Source: WLMZ01 sp038227995 (lineage in GTDB: Bacteria; Actinomycetota; Acidimicrobiia; Acidimicrobiales; Ilumatobacteraceae). From it: a stretch of DNA of 64,000 bases. The notes beneath the pieces are model-generated. The model saw only the letters and a program-made list of their open reading frames with translations. It did not search any database and was not told the DNA's origin. A program made the translations under genes and the position numbers. Shown piece by piece: positions 42,409-50,954 of this stretch (the stretch's first letter is position 1; every line of letters begins with the position of its first letter). The stretch covers positions 1 through 64,000 of the forward strand of contig JBBRPP010000010.1 in assembly GCA_038227995.1 (NCBI GenBank). Direction: 5' to 3'.

Positions 42409-43425
42409 CGCTGCGTACTCGTCCACCTCGCGGAGGTAGCCGTCGCGGGCGCGACTGGTGAGCCACGATGCATTGAAAGCGTTGCGGGCCAACAGCACGA
42501 GATCGTCAGCCGACAGCTCGGCGTGCGCGGCCAAGGCGGCATAGTTCTCGGTCATGTACCCGCCGAAGTACGCCGGGTCGTCGGAGTTCACGGTGACCTT
42601 GATGCCATCGCGCATCAGCTGCACCAGCTCCTTCGACTTCATGTCGGACGTCACGAAGCTGTTCGAAACCGGACAGCACGTCAGCCCGATCCCGCGACGC
42701 TTGACCTCGGCCACCAATGCGGGCGATTCGACGATGTTCGTGCCGTGGTCGAGACGATCGACGCGGATCTCTTCCACCGCTTGGCGAATGTGTTCGATGC
42801 TGCCCACTTGGTCGATGTCACAGTGCATCGTCAGCATGAATCCCTCGGCCCGCGCCCGGGCGAACACGGCGGCGAACTTGCTCGGCGGGTTGTCCCGCTC
42901 GTCGGAGTCCAGGCCGACGCCGATGATCCACTCCTTGTACGGCAACGCTTCCATGAGGGTCGACATCGCGTAGTCCGCCGGAAGGTCGCGCAGGAAGCAC
43001 AGGATGAGCTCGGCCGAGATGTCGAGCTCGGCCTTGGCCGTGAGGATCGCTCGCCGATAGCCGCGGATCACCGTGGGAAAGGGCACGCCGCGTCCGGTGT
43101 GGGCTTGCGGGTCGAAGAACATCTCGACATGGCGCACGCCCTGTGAGGCGGCTTTGGTGAGGTACGTATAGGCGAGGTCGAAGAAGTCGTCGTCTGTCAC
43201 CAGCACACGCATGGCCGGGTAGTAGACGGCGAGAAAGCTGGTGAGTGAATCGAATTCGTACGTCGCCTCCACCTCTTCGACCGTCGACTCCGCGATCGGG
43301 ATGCCGTTGCGGGTCGCGAGAGCCAGCTTCAGCTCGGGTCCGAGCGTGCCCTCGAGGTGTACGTGCAGCTCACACTTCGGGAGGCCGGCGATGAACGCAG
43401 CGAGATCGATGTCCACCGCCAGCAT
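42388..43425 (-). CDS. Adenosine deaminase-like amidohydrolase with altered active site
   Basis: The 345-residue TIM-barrel protein follows the adenosine/adenine deaminase family: metal ligands in CELHVHLEG (near 18-26), GVGLDSDE, His in DRLDHGTNI and Asp-Asp in VNSDDPAYF. At the place of the usual HAGE, whose Glu protonates the purine, it has MHCDIDQ. The metal site is therefore intact while the proton donor is changed. It may act on a different purine or 6-aminopurine derivative. Convergent with the TetR gene. Confidence 0.82.
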   Translation of the reverse strand: MLAVDIDLAAFIAGLPKCELHVHLEGTLGPELKLALATRNGIPIAESTVEEVEATYEFDSLTSFLAVYYPAMRVLVTDDDFFDLAYTYLTKAASQGVRHVEMFFDPQAHTGRGVPFPTVIRGYRRAILTAKAELDISAELILCFLRDLPADYAMSTLMEALPYKEWIIGVGLDSDERDNPPSKFAAVFARARAEGFMLTMHCDIDQVGSIEHIRQAVEEIRVDRLDHGTNIVESPALVAEVKRRGIGLTCCPVSNSFVTSDMKSKELVQLMRDGIKVTVNSDDPAYFGGYMTENYAALAAHAELSADDLVLLARNAFNASWLTSRARDGYLREVDEYAASFGLTS

Positions 43426-43485
43426 CGTAGGAGTGGCCTTGACGCTGGCCCGCCGCGCGCACAGACGTGTGACACGCGTTCACAT

Positions 43486-44763
43486 TCACGTCACCGAGAA
43501 CAGCACGCTGAAGCGCGGCGGGTGATGGGAGGTGAGCAGCAACCGTCCGCCGTCTGCCTCGGCCAGCGTCCGCGCCAACGCCAGTCCGATGCCGTGACCG
43601 CTGCCGTGGCCACGCGTGAAGATCGCCTCGGCGTCGGCGGCAGCGATCCCCACGCCCTCGTCGGTCACATCGAACGAAACGCCTCCGGCGATGCGCCGAG
43701 CCGTCACGGTGGTGGTGCCCGCCCCGTGCTGTAGCGAGTTGGCGATGAGGACGTCGAGCACCTGATCGACCGCCGATCGTGTCGCTCGGATCACGGTGGG
43801 TTCGCCGGCGTCGATGACATCGAGTGGACGTCCGTCGTGCTGGAAGCGGTGAGACCACCGCGACCGCACCGAGGCGATGACGCTGGACACATCGATGGCC
43901 TCGGGCACGGGGAGTGCGTCGCGCGAGAGAGCGAGCAGGTGGTCGACGGTGCCCTCCAGGCGGTCGAGTTCGACGAGGGCGCGCGCGATCGCTCCGGTTG
44001 GGTCGCTGACCTCGGCCGCGGATTCGAGACGGAGGCGGAGGCCGGTGATGGGCGTGCGGAGTTGGTGGGAGACGTCTGCGCTGAAGGCCCGCTCGCGGCT
44101 GAGGTGCTCGACGACTCGGATGCTGCTGGCGGTGAGCGCCGCCCCGACCGCGTCGACCTCCGCAACACCGGACGGCGAATGTTCAACCACCACCTCGCCG
44201 TCGCCTATCTGGTTCGCCTGTGCCGCAAGACGCTCGATCGGCCGGGTGAAGTGGCGAGCCTGTGCGGACGCCACCCACCAGGCGACGAGCAGCACGGCGA
44301 TCGCCAGCAACAGCATCAGCATGTAGGCACGTTGGATCCGCGAGTGCACGGTCGACGATGGCTCGGAAACCCGGACTGCTCCGGCGACCTGCTCGGTCGA
44401 CCGATCGGTGATGGGGACTGCGACGATGAAGTCGTCGGGCGTGTTGGCGGAATTGGCCTCGCCCGACAAGGCATCTGTCACGGCGGCATCGCCGAGGCTC
44501 GGCCCGGAACCGATCAGCTTCTTTCCGTTCGCGTCGTAGATGCCGAACGGTCCTCTCGTGTCGACCTCAGTGGCAATTCCCGCCAGTTGTTTGGGATCGA
44601 GCGGCAGCGTGATCTCTGCGAGCGTCTCGGCCGCGCGCCGCTGCAGCACCACCGTGGCGCTGTCGCGATACGAATGGTCGACGGCAATCGCCAAGGGCAC
44701 ACCGAGCAGCAACACCGTGAGGGCGACGACGCTGACGATCGCCCCGGTGAGTCGACGCCTCAC
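43486..44763 (-). CDS. Sensor histidine kinase (OmpR/EnvZ type)
   Basis: The 425-residue kinase has membrane helices near 7-28 and 148-166 with a sensor region of about 115 residues between. A HAMP linker (ARHFTRPIERLAAQ) follows, then the H box AFSADVSHQLRTPITG with His233, the N box LDVLIANSLQHG, DEGVGI and GSGHGIGLALARTLAE. It starts at GTG 44763, 191 bases after the response regulator ends. It probably phosphorylates that regulator. The stimulus is unknown. Confidence 0.9.
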   Translation of the reverse strand: MRRRLTGAIVSVVALTVLLLGVPLAIAVDHSYRDSATVVLQRRAAETLAEITLPLDPKQLAGIATEVDTRGPFGIYDANGKKLIGSGPSLGDAAVTDALSGEANSANTPDDFIVAVPITDRSTEQVAGAVRVSEPSSTVHSRIQRAYMLMLLLAIAVLLVAWWVASAQARHFTRPIERLAAQANQIGDGEVVVEHSPSGVAEVDAVGAALTASSIRVVEHLSRERAFSADVSHQLRTPITGLRLRLESAAEVSDPTGAIARALVELDRLEGTVDHLLALSRDALPVPEAIDVSSVIASVRSRWSHRFQHDGRPLDVIDAGEPTVIRATRSAVDQVLDVLIANSLQHGAGTTTVTARRIAGGVSFDVTDEGVGIAAADAEAIFTRGHGSGHGIGLALARTLAEADGGRLLLTSHHPPRFSVLFSVT

Positions 44764-44954
44764 GACTTCACAGCGTCACGTCGTCGCGTCGTCGCGTCAC
44801 GTCGAGGTGCGGCATCACAGCAGGAAGCTACTGGGTGCGAAGCAGGCGCCCCGATCGCGCCCGCACAGATCTCGACCAACAAGTGGCACCTGAGCTGCGA
44901 CGATCCACCACCACCACCACCACCACCACCGCCGCCACCAGCAAGCACGCCGGT
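44764..44954. other. Gap within a two-component operon
   Basis: The 191 bases between regulator and kinase are long for a co-transcribed pair. They hold a CCA-repeat tract (44905-44940) and a CGTC/GTCGCGTC-rich stretch (44773-44801). Open frames through it translate to poly-Gly or low-complexity and are not credible genes. Confidence 0.5.
44905..44940. repeat. CCA trinucleotide tract
   Basis: Twelve triplets: eight CCA, two CCG, then two CCA. In the transcript of the minus-strand operon the tract is a run of GGU. Slippage could change its length. Confidence 0.9.
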
Positions 44955-45638
44955 TCAGGCGCCTTCGAACCGGTAGCCGACGCCGCGGACAGTGGTGATG
45001 TACCGCGGGTTCTCGCTGTCGTCGCCGAGCTTGCGCCGAAGCGCGTGCATGTGCATGTCGAGCGTCTTGGTGGGCGTCTCCCAATGCAGGTCCCACACCT
45101 CCGACAGGATGCGTTCGCGGCTGACGACCTTGCCGACATGACGGGCGAGGAACACGAGCAACTCGAACTCCCGCGGTCGCAATGCGACCAGTTCGCCATC
45201 GACGGTCACTTGATACGCGGCTGGATCGATCCGCATCGACCCGACGACGATCGGACTGTCGGGATCCAGTGCCGGGATGGAACGAAGGTGGGCACGCACG
45301 CGGGCGAGCAACACCGGCAACGAGAAGGGTTTGGTGACGTAGTCGGTTGCGCCGGCATCGAGACCGACCACGATGTCGATGTCGCTGTCACGAGCCGTGA
45401 CGAGGATGATCGGAAGGTCGGCGTACGACGAGCGCAACCACCGGCAGAACGTGAAGCCGTCAACGTCTGGCAGCCCGGCGTCGAGCAGGACGAGGTCGGG
45501 AAGCGCAGCCTCGATCGATGCTGTCGCCGACCGCACATCGACACACCACTCGGCCAGATAGCCGTGGGCCACGAGCGCATCGTGCAGCGCCGACCCGATG
45601 GTTGCGTCGTCTTCGACGACGACGATGCGACTGGACAC
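44955..45638 (-). CDS. OmpR-family response regulator
   Basis: The 227-residue regulator has a receiver domain with Glu9/Asp10/Asp11, phosphoacceptor Asp53 (LVLLDAGLPDVDG) and Lys in DYVTKPFSLP. A winged-helix OmpR domain follows (LRPREFELLVFLARH, VVSRERILSEVWDLHWETP, and VRGVGYRFEG at the end). The GTG at 45638 is preferred to 45659 because TATCGT lies seven bases before it. It is paired with the kinase downstream and divergent from a PAP2 phosphatase gene, which may be a target. Confidence 0.92.
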   Translation of the reverse strand: MSSRIVVVEDDATIGSALHDALVAHGYLAEWCVDVRSATASIEAALPDLVLLDAGLPDVDGFTFCRWLRSSYADLPIILVTARDSDIDIVVGLDAGATDYVTKPFSLPVLLARVRAHLRSIPALDPDSPIVVGSMRIDPAAYQVTVDGELVALRPREFELLVFLARHVGKVVSRERILSEVWDLHWETPTKTLDMHMHALRRKLGDDSENPRYITTVRGVGYRFEGA

Positions 45639-45645
45639 GTGTTGA

Positions 45646-45651
45646 ACGATA
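45646..45651 (-). promoter_or_regulatory. -10 box of a leaderless promoter
   Basis: Minus-strand TATCGT lies seven bases before GTG 45638 of the response regulator. Confidence 0.5.
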
Positions 45652-45737
45652 CGCAGCACACGAACCCCCCAGGGGCGGGGCCCGCAGATTTACCGACAGT
45701 TGACCGTTCACCCTCTGTTCATCTCGGACGTCGGTCA

Positions 45738-45743
45738 TAGCGT
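45738..45743 (+). promoter_or_regulatory. -10-like box
   Basis: TAGCGT lies nine bases before ATG 45753 of the PAP2 gene. Confidence 0.35.
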
Positions 45744-45752
45744 TTCGAACTC

Positions 45753-46442
45753 ATGCGGGTTCTCGAATCGCCACGACCGACCGAGGGCGACGCACGCCCG
45801 GTGTGGACTGCGTCAGCCGCATCGGTCTGCGGGGCGATGTTGATCGCGGCCGCGGTCATGGGACTGCTGGTCGCCGTGACCAGCGATGGGCGCGTGCTCC
45901 GCGCGATCGTCGATCATCGTTCGACGTGGCTGGTGAACCTCGCCAAGTTCGTGACGAACGGCGGCGACATCAGACTGCTCATTCCGTTCGCGGTGGTCGT
46001 CGGCCTGATCTTCTGGCGCCGTGGCGTTCCGATTCTGCTCGCCGCGTGCCCACTCGTCGCCCTTGGTGGCGCGGCCGTCGTGACGTCGATCGGCAAGCAG
46101 GTCATCGGCCGCGCACGTCCACCGGTGGCGCTGCACCTCGTGACCGAGACCGAACCGTCGATGCCATCGGGGCACACCACCGACGGCTCGGCGCTGTACC
46201 TCACGATCGCGCTCGTGGTGATCGTCGCGCTGGTGCACAGCAAGCGTGCGCGAGTGGCGGCGGCCACGGTCGGCGTCGTGATCTCGATCGCCGTTGGCCT
46301 GAGTCGGCTCGAACTGGGCGTGCACTGGCCGACCGATGTGATGGTCAGCTGGATGATCGCCGCTGTCGGTTCGCTCGTGACGGTCGTGCTCGCATCAGCG
46401 ATCGTCGACCGTCAGCGGGTCAGCGCGCTGCCTCCACCATGA
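45753..46442 (+). CDS. PAP2-family membrane phosphatase
   Basis: The 229-residue protein has five to six transmembrane helices and all three PAP2 motifs: KQVIGRARP, PSGHTT and SRLELGVHWPTDV. The catalytic His lies in the second and third motifs on the outer face of the membrane. It dephosphorylates a lipid phosphate, such as undecaprenyl diphosphate or phosphatidate. It sits beside the OmpR-type two-component system. The 3' end overlaps the convergent RidA gene by 23 bases. Confidence 0.9.
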   Translation: MRVLESPRPTEGDARPVWTASAASVCGAMLIAAAVMGLLVAVTSDGRVLRAIVDHRSTWLVNLAKFVTNGGDIRLLIPFAVVVGLIFWRRGVPILLAACPLVALGGAAVVTSIGKQVIGRARPPVALHLVTETEPSMPSGHTTDGSALYLTIALVVIVALVHSKRARVAAATVGVVISIAVGLSRLELGVHWPTDVMVSWMIAAVGSLVTVVLASAIVDRQRVSALPPP

Positions 46443-46767
46443 TCTCGACCTTGATGCCGTCGCCGGCGAGCGCGGCCTCGACCGTGGCCCGCGCCGGCGT
46501 CTGACCCGGGATGACCCAGGTGTCCCACACCTCGTTCATCTCGCCCCAAGTCGAGATGTCGGTGAGCCAGATGTTCGTGCGCAGCAACTTGGATTTGTCG
46601 GTGCCGGCCGCGGCCAGCAGACCGTCGATCGTCTCCAGGATCTGCCGGGTCTGACCTTTCACGTCGAGTGTTCCGTCGCTGGCGATGACGCCCGCGAGGT
46701 AGACGGTGTTGCCGTGGACAACGGCCTTGCTCATACGCGGGCCGGCTTCAATCCGTTCGATCTCCAT
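46420..46767 (-). CDS. RidA-family protein
   Basis: The 115-residue protein is a YjgF/YER057c/UK114 member: VVHGNTVYLAGVIASDG, QTRQILETIDGLLAAAGTDK, TNIWLTDI and TPARATVEAALAGDGIKVEI. The Arg in PARATVEA is the active-site residue of RidA imine deaminases, which clear reactive 2-aminoacrylate; the loop follows the RidA pattern. The start at 46767 has TAGCGT eight bases upstream. Confidence 0.88.
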   Translation of the reverse strand: MEIERIEAGPRMSKAVVHGNTVYLAGVIASDGTLDVKGQTRQILETIDGLLAAAGTDKSKLLRTNIWLTDISTWGEMNEVWDTWVIPGQTPARATVEAALAGDGIKVEIMVEAAR

Positions 46768-46775
46768 GGCGACCG

Positions 46776-46781
46776 ACGCTA
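46776..46781 (-). promoter_or_regulatory. -10 box of a leaderless promoter
   Basis: Minus-strand TAGCGT lies eight bases before ATG 46767. Confidence 0.45.
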
Positions 46782-46931
46782 CAAGGCGTTGGGGCGATGG
46801 TTCCAACGCCGCCGCTTGGGCATGATGGTGTGGCTGCCGGAATATTCTTCGGCCGGTGTCGAGAACGTGTGGCGGGCTTCGACGTCTCGGTCGAAACGTG
46901 CCGACCAGGTGCGTCACCCCAAGGAGAAATC

Positions 46932-47294
46932 ATGAAGTACATGCTGTTGATCTATGGCAACGAAGACATCTGGACCTCGTTCACGCCCGACGAGATGGGT
47001 GAACTGGTCAGAGCGACCGACGCTCACAACACGGCGATGTTCGCGTCGGGCGAGATGATCAGCGTCTACGGCGTGCTCGATCAAGACCAGGCAAAGCAGG
47101 TCTCGACTCGCGATGGTGCTCCCGTCGTCACCGACGGCCCCTACATCGAGGCCAAGGAGTACATCGGCAGCTTCGCGATCATCGACGTCGACAGCTTCGA
47201 GCGAGCGGTCGAGATCGCGGCCGCCAACCCGGCATCGAAGTTCACCCCGATCGAGATCCGGCCGCTGATGAGCGAAGCGGCGGAAGACATGTGA
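46932..47294 (+). CDS. DGPF/YCII-family protein, partner of an ECF sigma factor
   Basis: The 120-residue protein is a YCII-like alpha-beta barrel with the DGPF-type motif (VVTDGPYIEAKEYIGSFAII) and a start of MKYMLLIYGNE. Such proteins are encoded next to ECF42-type sigma factors in many actinobacteria. Here the stop overlaps the sigma factor start (GTGA). AAGGAG lies before ATG 46932. Its biochemical role in signalling is not established. Confidence 0.9.
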   Translation: MKYMLLIYGNEDIWTSFTPDEMGELVRATDAHNTAMFASGEMISVYGVLDQDQAKQVSTRDGAPVVTDGPYIEAKEYIGSFAIIDVDSFERAVEIAAANPASKFTPIEIRPLMSEAAEDM

Positions 47295-48538
47295 CGACGG
47301 TGCCGGGGATCGAGGGCCTGCTGCGGGTGAGCTCGCCGCAGGTCCTCGGCGCGCTCGTCCGCCGCTTCGGGCACTTCGACGCGTGCGAGGACGCGGTCCA
47401 GCGAGCTCTGGCAACGGCCGCACAGCAATGGCCGAAGACAGGCGTCCCCGACAACCCGCGGGCGTGGCTGATCACGGTGGCGTCGCGGCGACTCATGGAC
47501 CAACTGCGGAGCGACGACGCTCGTCGCCGCCGCGAGGAGACCGTTCTCGCGCGGACGCCCGTGATCGACCTGGTGACGCCGGCCGCAGATGCTGTGGTCG
47601 GAATCGACACCGACGACACGCTGACCCTGTTGTTCCTGTGTTGCCATCCGGCGATCTCGGCGCCGTCGCAACTGGCGTTGACCCTGCGGGCCGTCGGTGG
47701 TCTGACGACGCTGGAGATCGCGAGAGCGTTCTTCGTGCCGGAGGCGACAATGGCTCAACGCATCAGTCGGGCCAAACAGCGGATCAAGGAGGCAGGCGCG
47801 ACGTTCGAGATGCCGCCGGTCGACGAACGAAATGTGCGGCTCGGCGTGGTCCTGCACGTGCTGTACCTGATCTTCAACGAGGGCTACACCACGTCGTCAG
47901 GACCAGCGCTGCAGCGCGGCGAACTGACCAGCGAGGCGATTCGACTGACGCGCCTTGTTCATGCCGAACTGCCCGATGACGCGGAAGTCTCGGGGCTGCT
48001 CGCGCTGATGGTGCTCACCGATGCGCGACGGGCGGCGCGGACGAGCAGCGACGGTTCAATCGTCCCGCTCGCGGAGCAGGACAGGGCGTCCTGGGATCGG
48101 CGTGCGATCGAGGAGGGCGTGGAACTGATCACGCGCACACTGTCGGCGGCCTCGCTGGGGCCGTATCAGGTGCAGGCTGCGATCGCCGCTGTGCACGATG
48201 AGGCCGAACGCGCCGAAGACACCGACTGGGCGCAGGTCATGGCGTTGTACGAAGTGCTGCACCGGATCTCGCCGAACCCGATGGCGACGTTGAACCATGC
48301 GTTGGCCGTGGCGATGGTGCGCGGACCCCGTGCCGGCTTGGCGATGCTCGACGAGCTCGAGTCCGACGACCGCATGGCCGGTCACCATCGTCTCATCGCG
48401 ATGCGCGCGCATCTGCTCGAACTCGCCGGTGATCTGCCGGCGGCGAAGGCCGCCTATCGGCTGGCGGCGCGGCGGACGACGAGCACACCCGAACAACGCC
48501 ATCTCGACATGCGCGCCGCGCGGTTGAACGCAGTGTGA
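47291..48538 (+). CDS. ECF42-like RNA polymerase sigma factor with C-terminal helical domain
   Basis: The 415-residue protein has ECF sigma regions 2 (AVQRALATAAQQWPKTGVPD, NPRAWLITVASRRLMDQLR) and 4 (LTTLEIARAFFVPEATMAQR, ISRAKQRIKEAG) in the first 180 residues. A long helical, TPR-like extension typical of ECF42 follows, containing VLYLIFNEGYTTSSG and the LNHALAVAMVRGPRAGL repeat. In this group the extension, not an anti-sigma factor, is needed for activity. It is coupled to the DGPF gene. Confidence 0.93.
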   Translation: MTTVPGIEGLLRVSSPQVLGALVRRFGHFDACEDAVQRALATAAQQWPKTGVPDNPRAWLITVASRRLMDQLRSDDARRRREETVLARTPVIDLVTPAADAVVGIDTDDTLTLLFLCCHPAISAPSQLALTLRAVGGLTTLEIARAFFVPEATMAQRISRAKQRIKEAGATFEMPPVDERNVRLGVVLHVLYLIFNEGYTTSSGPALQRGELTSEAIRLTRLVHAELPDDAEVSGLLALMVLTDARRAARTSSDGSIVPLAEQDRASWDRRAIEEGVELITRTLSAASLGPYQVQAAIAAVHDEAERAEDTDWAQVMALYEVLHRISPNPMATLNHALAVAMVRGPRAGLAMLDELESDDRMAGHHRLIAMRAHLLELAGDLPAAKAAYRLAARRTTSTPEQRHLDMRAARLNAV

Positions 48539-48577
48539 ATGTGCTCGATCTGCGTCGTCGAGGGCCCGACGATCACG

Positions 48578-48583
48578 TACCGT
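48578..48583 (+). promoter_or_regulatory. -10 box of a leaderless promoter
   Basis: TACCGT lies seven bases before the GTG at 48591. Confidence 0.45.
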
Positions 48584-48590
48584 TGTCGGT

Positions 48591-49871
48591 GTGAGTAGAG
48601 CCGAACGGATGAGATCGATGTTGGCCGACCGAGCGCCGGCGCATTCGCTGCCGCGCGACTTCTACACCGACCCCAAGCTGCACCAACTCGACCTCGACCA
48701 CATCTGGTACCGCGAGTGGGTCTTCGTCGGTCACGATGTCGAATTGCCGAACGCCGGCGACTACATCACCGTCGCCGTCGGCGATTTCAACCTCATCGTG
48801 TTGCGCGACGCTGACGGCGGCGTCAGCGCGCTCCACAACGTCTGCCGCCACCGCGGTTCGGTTCTGTGCGACGAGCCCACGGGCACGCTGCGGCGGCGCA
48901 TCGTGTGCCCGTATCACCAGTGGGCGTACGAGCTCGACGGCACGCTGGCCAAGGCGCGCAAGACCGGCCCCGACTTCGATCCAACGACGCACGATCTCGG
49001 ACGTGCCGCCTGCGAGAGCGTCGGCGGGATGATCTATGTGTGTGTCGCCGACGTGCCGCCCGACTTCGAGCCCGTCCGCGAACTGGTCGAGCCGTACCTG
49101 GCTGCGTTCGATCTCACCACGGCCAAGATCGCCTTCACGTCGGTCGTCGTCGAGCGCGGCAACTGGAAGCTCGTGATGGAGAACAACCGCGAGTGCTACC
49201 ACTGCAAGGCAACGCACCCCGAGCTGTGTGTGACCTTCCCCGAGAGCCCGCTGCACTCCGGCGGCGGCGTCGGCGAAGAGCTGCTGGCGCTCGAGCGATT
49301 GGTCGATCGTTGCGAGGCGCTGGGCCTGCCCAGCCGCTACAAGGCTTCGACCGATTTCCAGTACCGCGCGATGCGGATGGCATTTCTCGGTGATGCACAG
49401 TCGATGACCCGCGATGGCCTGCCGGCCGTGGCCAAGCGCTTCGGCGGACTGCCGGATGGCAACGTCGGTGACGTTCTGCTGTACCACTACCCCTCGACGT
49501 GGAACCACTTCGCCGCAGACCACGCGATCACGTTCCGCATCATGCCGGTCAGCCCGACCGAGACTCAGCTCGTCACGACGTGGCTCGTTCCCGGTGACGC
49601 AGTGGAAGGCGTCGACTACGACCTCGACAACCTCACCAGCGTGTGGCTCGCCACCAACGCGCAGGACAAGCAACTGGTCGAGCGCACACAGCGTGGCGTG
49701 AACTCGCCGGCGTTCCGTCCCGGCCCGTACTCGCCCGAGGAAGAGGACGGCGTCATCCAATTCATCGACTGGTATGCCCAGCGGATGATCACCAGTCTCG
49801 ACGAACGCACCGCGGCGCGGTCGATGGACACCAAGGTGATGGTGCGGACGGACGTCGGTGCGCGGTCGTGA
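48591..49871 (+). CDS. Rieske-type aromatic-ring/betaine oxygenase alpha subunit
   Basis: The 426-residue oxygenase has a Rieske cluster motif CRHRG...CPYHQW (near 83-106) and a catalytic mononuclear iron domain with ENNRECYHCKATHPEL, giving Asn/Glu and two His. The sequence is closest in style to GbcA-type quaternary-amine monooxygenases and related ring hydroxylases. It needs a separate reductase, which is not adjacent. The GTG start has a -10 box. Its 3' end overlaps the lipoprotein gene by 14 bases. Confidence 0.9.
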   Translation: MSRAERMRSMLADRAPAHSLPRDFYTDPKLHQLDLDHIWYREWVFVGHDVELPNAGDYITVAVGDFNLIVLRDADGGVSALHNVCRHRGSVLCDEPTGTLRRRIVCPYHQWAYELDGTLAKARKTGPDFDPTTHDLGRAACESVGGMIYVCVADVPPDFEPVRELVEPYLAAFDLTTAKIAFTSVVVERGNWKLVMENNRECYHCKATHPELCVTFPESPLHSGGGVGEELLALERLVDRCEALGLPSRYKASTDFQYRAMRMAFLGDAQSMTRDGLPAVAKRFGGLPDGNVGDVLLYHYPSTWNHFAADHAITFRIMPVSPTETQLVTTWLVPGDAVEGVDYDLDNLTSVWLATNAQDKQLVERTQRGVNSPAFRPGPYSPEEEDGVIQFIDWYAQRMITSLDERTAARSMDTKVMVRTDVGARS

Positions 49872-50298
49872 TCGCTGTGTTCACGTCGGCGTCACCGCAG
49901 CACTCGTCGCCGTCGCACTGGTCGCCGTCGCACTGACGGGTTGCAGCCGCGGGTCGAGCACCGCGACGGGCACCGCATCCACGACGGTTGCCGTCTCGAC
50001 GAAGGCCGGTTCGACGCCGACGGTGTCGCCGGAGGAATTCCGCTGCGCCACCACCCTCGAGGGCTTGGTCTTCGCGTACCTCAATGGTCCCCGGGACCCG
50101 AAGACGTTCACCGCCGAGTTCGGTGCAGCGTCGCCGTTGATCCAACCGTTGGTCCAGGCCGCCTCGGCGACCGCCGATGAACGCACCGAGCACGGCATGG
50201 CCGCCGGCCTGCGGGTCACGCAATACGCCGTCGGTCAGCTCTGCGGTCAGGCTGCGACACTCGCCGAGGTGCTGCACCGGCCGAGCACGACCAGCTGA
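49858..50298 (+). CDS. Small lipoprotein of unknown function
   Basis: The 146-residue protein has a signal peptide ending in lipobox VALTGC (Cys at about 29), then a Ser/Thr/Ala linker and an 80-residue domain with two Cys (FRCATTLE and GQLCGQ) likely to form a disulfide. The GTG start lies inside the end of the oxygenase gene. I do not recognise the domain. Confidence 0.6.
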   Translation: MRGRDRCVHVGVTAALVAVALVAVALTGCSRGSSTATGTASTTVAVSTKAGSTPTVSPEEFRCATTLEGLVFAYLNGPRDPKTFTAEFGAASPLIQPLVQAASATADERTEHGMAAGLRVTQYAVGQLCGQAATLAEVLHRPSTTS

Positions 50299-50384
50299 GA
50301 AGCGACCGGCTGAGTACATCGCCCGCGATCTTTGTGTACCCGTTACTCACGACGGGACGGTCACCGGGGACGAGGATCGTCATC

Positions 50385-50951
50385 ATGAGCGAAACTTTCA
50401 CACCATTGGAGCTGAAGATCCTGCAGGCCAAGGGTCTTTCCGGCGATCAGGTCACAGCGTTGGCCGATCTGGGCGTCGCGTCGAAGGCCGACTTCGCCAC
50501 GATCGGCGACGCAGCCACGTTGCAGCAGCTGATGCCTGGCCTCGACGGCGCCGTCGCATCCGATGTCATGTCGTGGGCCACGGGCGTCGTCACGATGGCC
50601 GGCGGCGCGTCTGCGACGCCGTCCGGGCCGATCGTGCTGGAATCGCCCGACGTCGTCTACTGCGTGCACTGCCACACCAAGCAACCCAAGGACTACAGCA
50701 GCGGTGACCTGTGCACCAGCTGCGGCAAGCAGGCCGAGCCGATCCTGTCGTGCTACTGGTGCACATCCAGCGGCCCCGGCACGTTCTGTCGGCAGTGCGG
50801 CGCGGAATTCGTGCCCACCGCCGAGCTGGACCTGGCCGTGCTGCTGAAGCGGGAGGGCGTCGCCAAGGAAGCCGTCGCCGTGCAGCTCAAGTCGATGAGC
50901 CAAGCGGACAAGGACGTCTTGTGGGGGCGCGTTCGCAAGAGCCGCGGCTGA
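50385..50951 (+). CDS. Double zinc-ribbon protein A
   Basis: The 188-residue protein has a helical N-terminus with a helix-hairpin look (LKILQAKGLSGDQVTALADL, residues 10-29). A double zinc ribbon with Cys at 93, 96, 110, 113, 123, 126, 135 and 138 follows, then a helical tail. The Cys spacing is nearly the same as in the next gene's protein, as are flanking words QPxD, GDLCxxCG and TFCRxCGAE. The two are separated by three bases and clearly work together. The function is not known to me; nucleic-acid or protein binding is likely. Confidence 0.75.
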   Translation: MSETFTPLELKILQAKGLSGDQVTALADLGVASKADFATIGDAATLQQLMPGLDGAVASDVMSWATGVVTMAGGASATPSGPIVLESPDVVYCVHCHTKQPKDYSSGDLCTSCGKQAEPILSCYWCTSSGPGTFCRQCGAEFVPTAELDLAVLLKREGVAKEAVAVQLKSMSQADKDVLWGRVRKSRG

Positions 50952-50954
50952 CCC

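Noticed and set aside
44760..44948. A poly-Gly peptide gene in the two-component gap
   Set aside because: The Gly run is only the translation of the CCA tract; there is no ribosome binding site or conserved residue.
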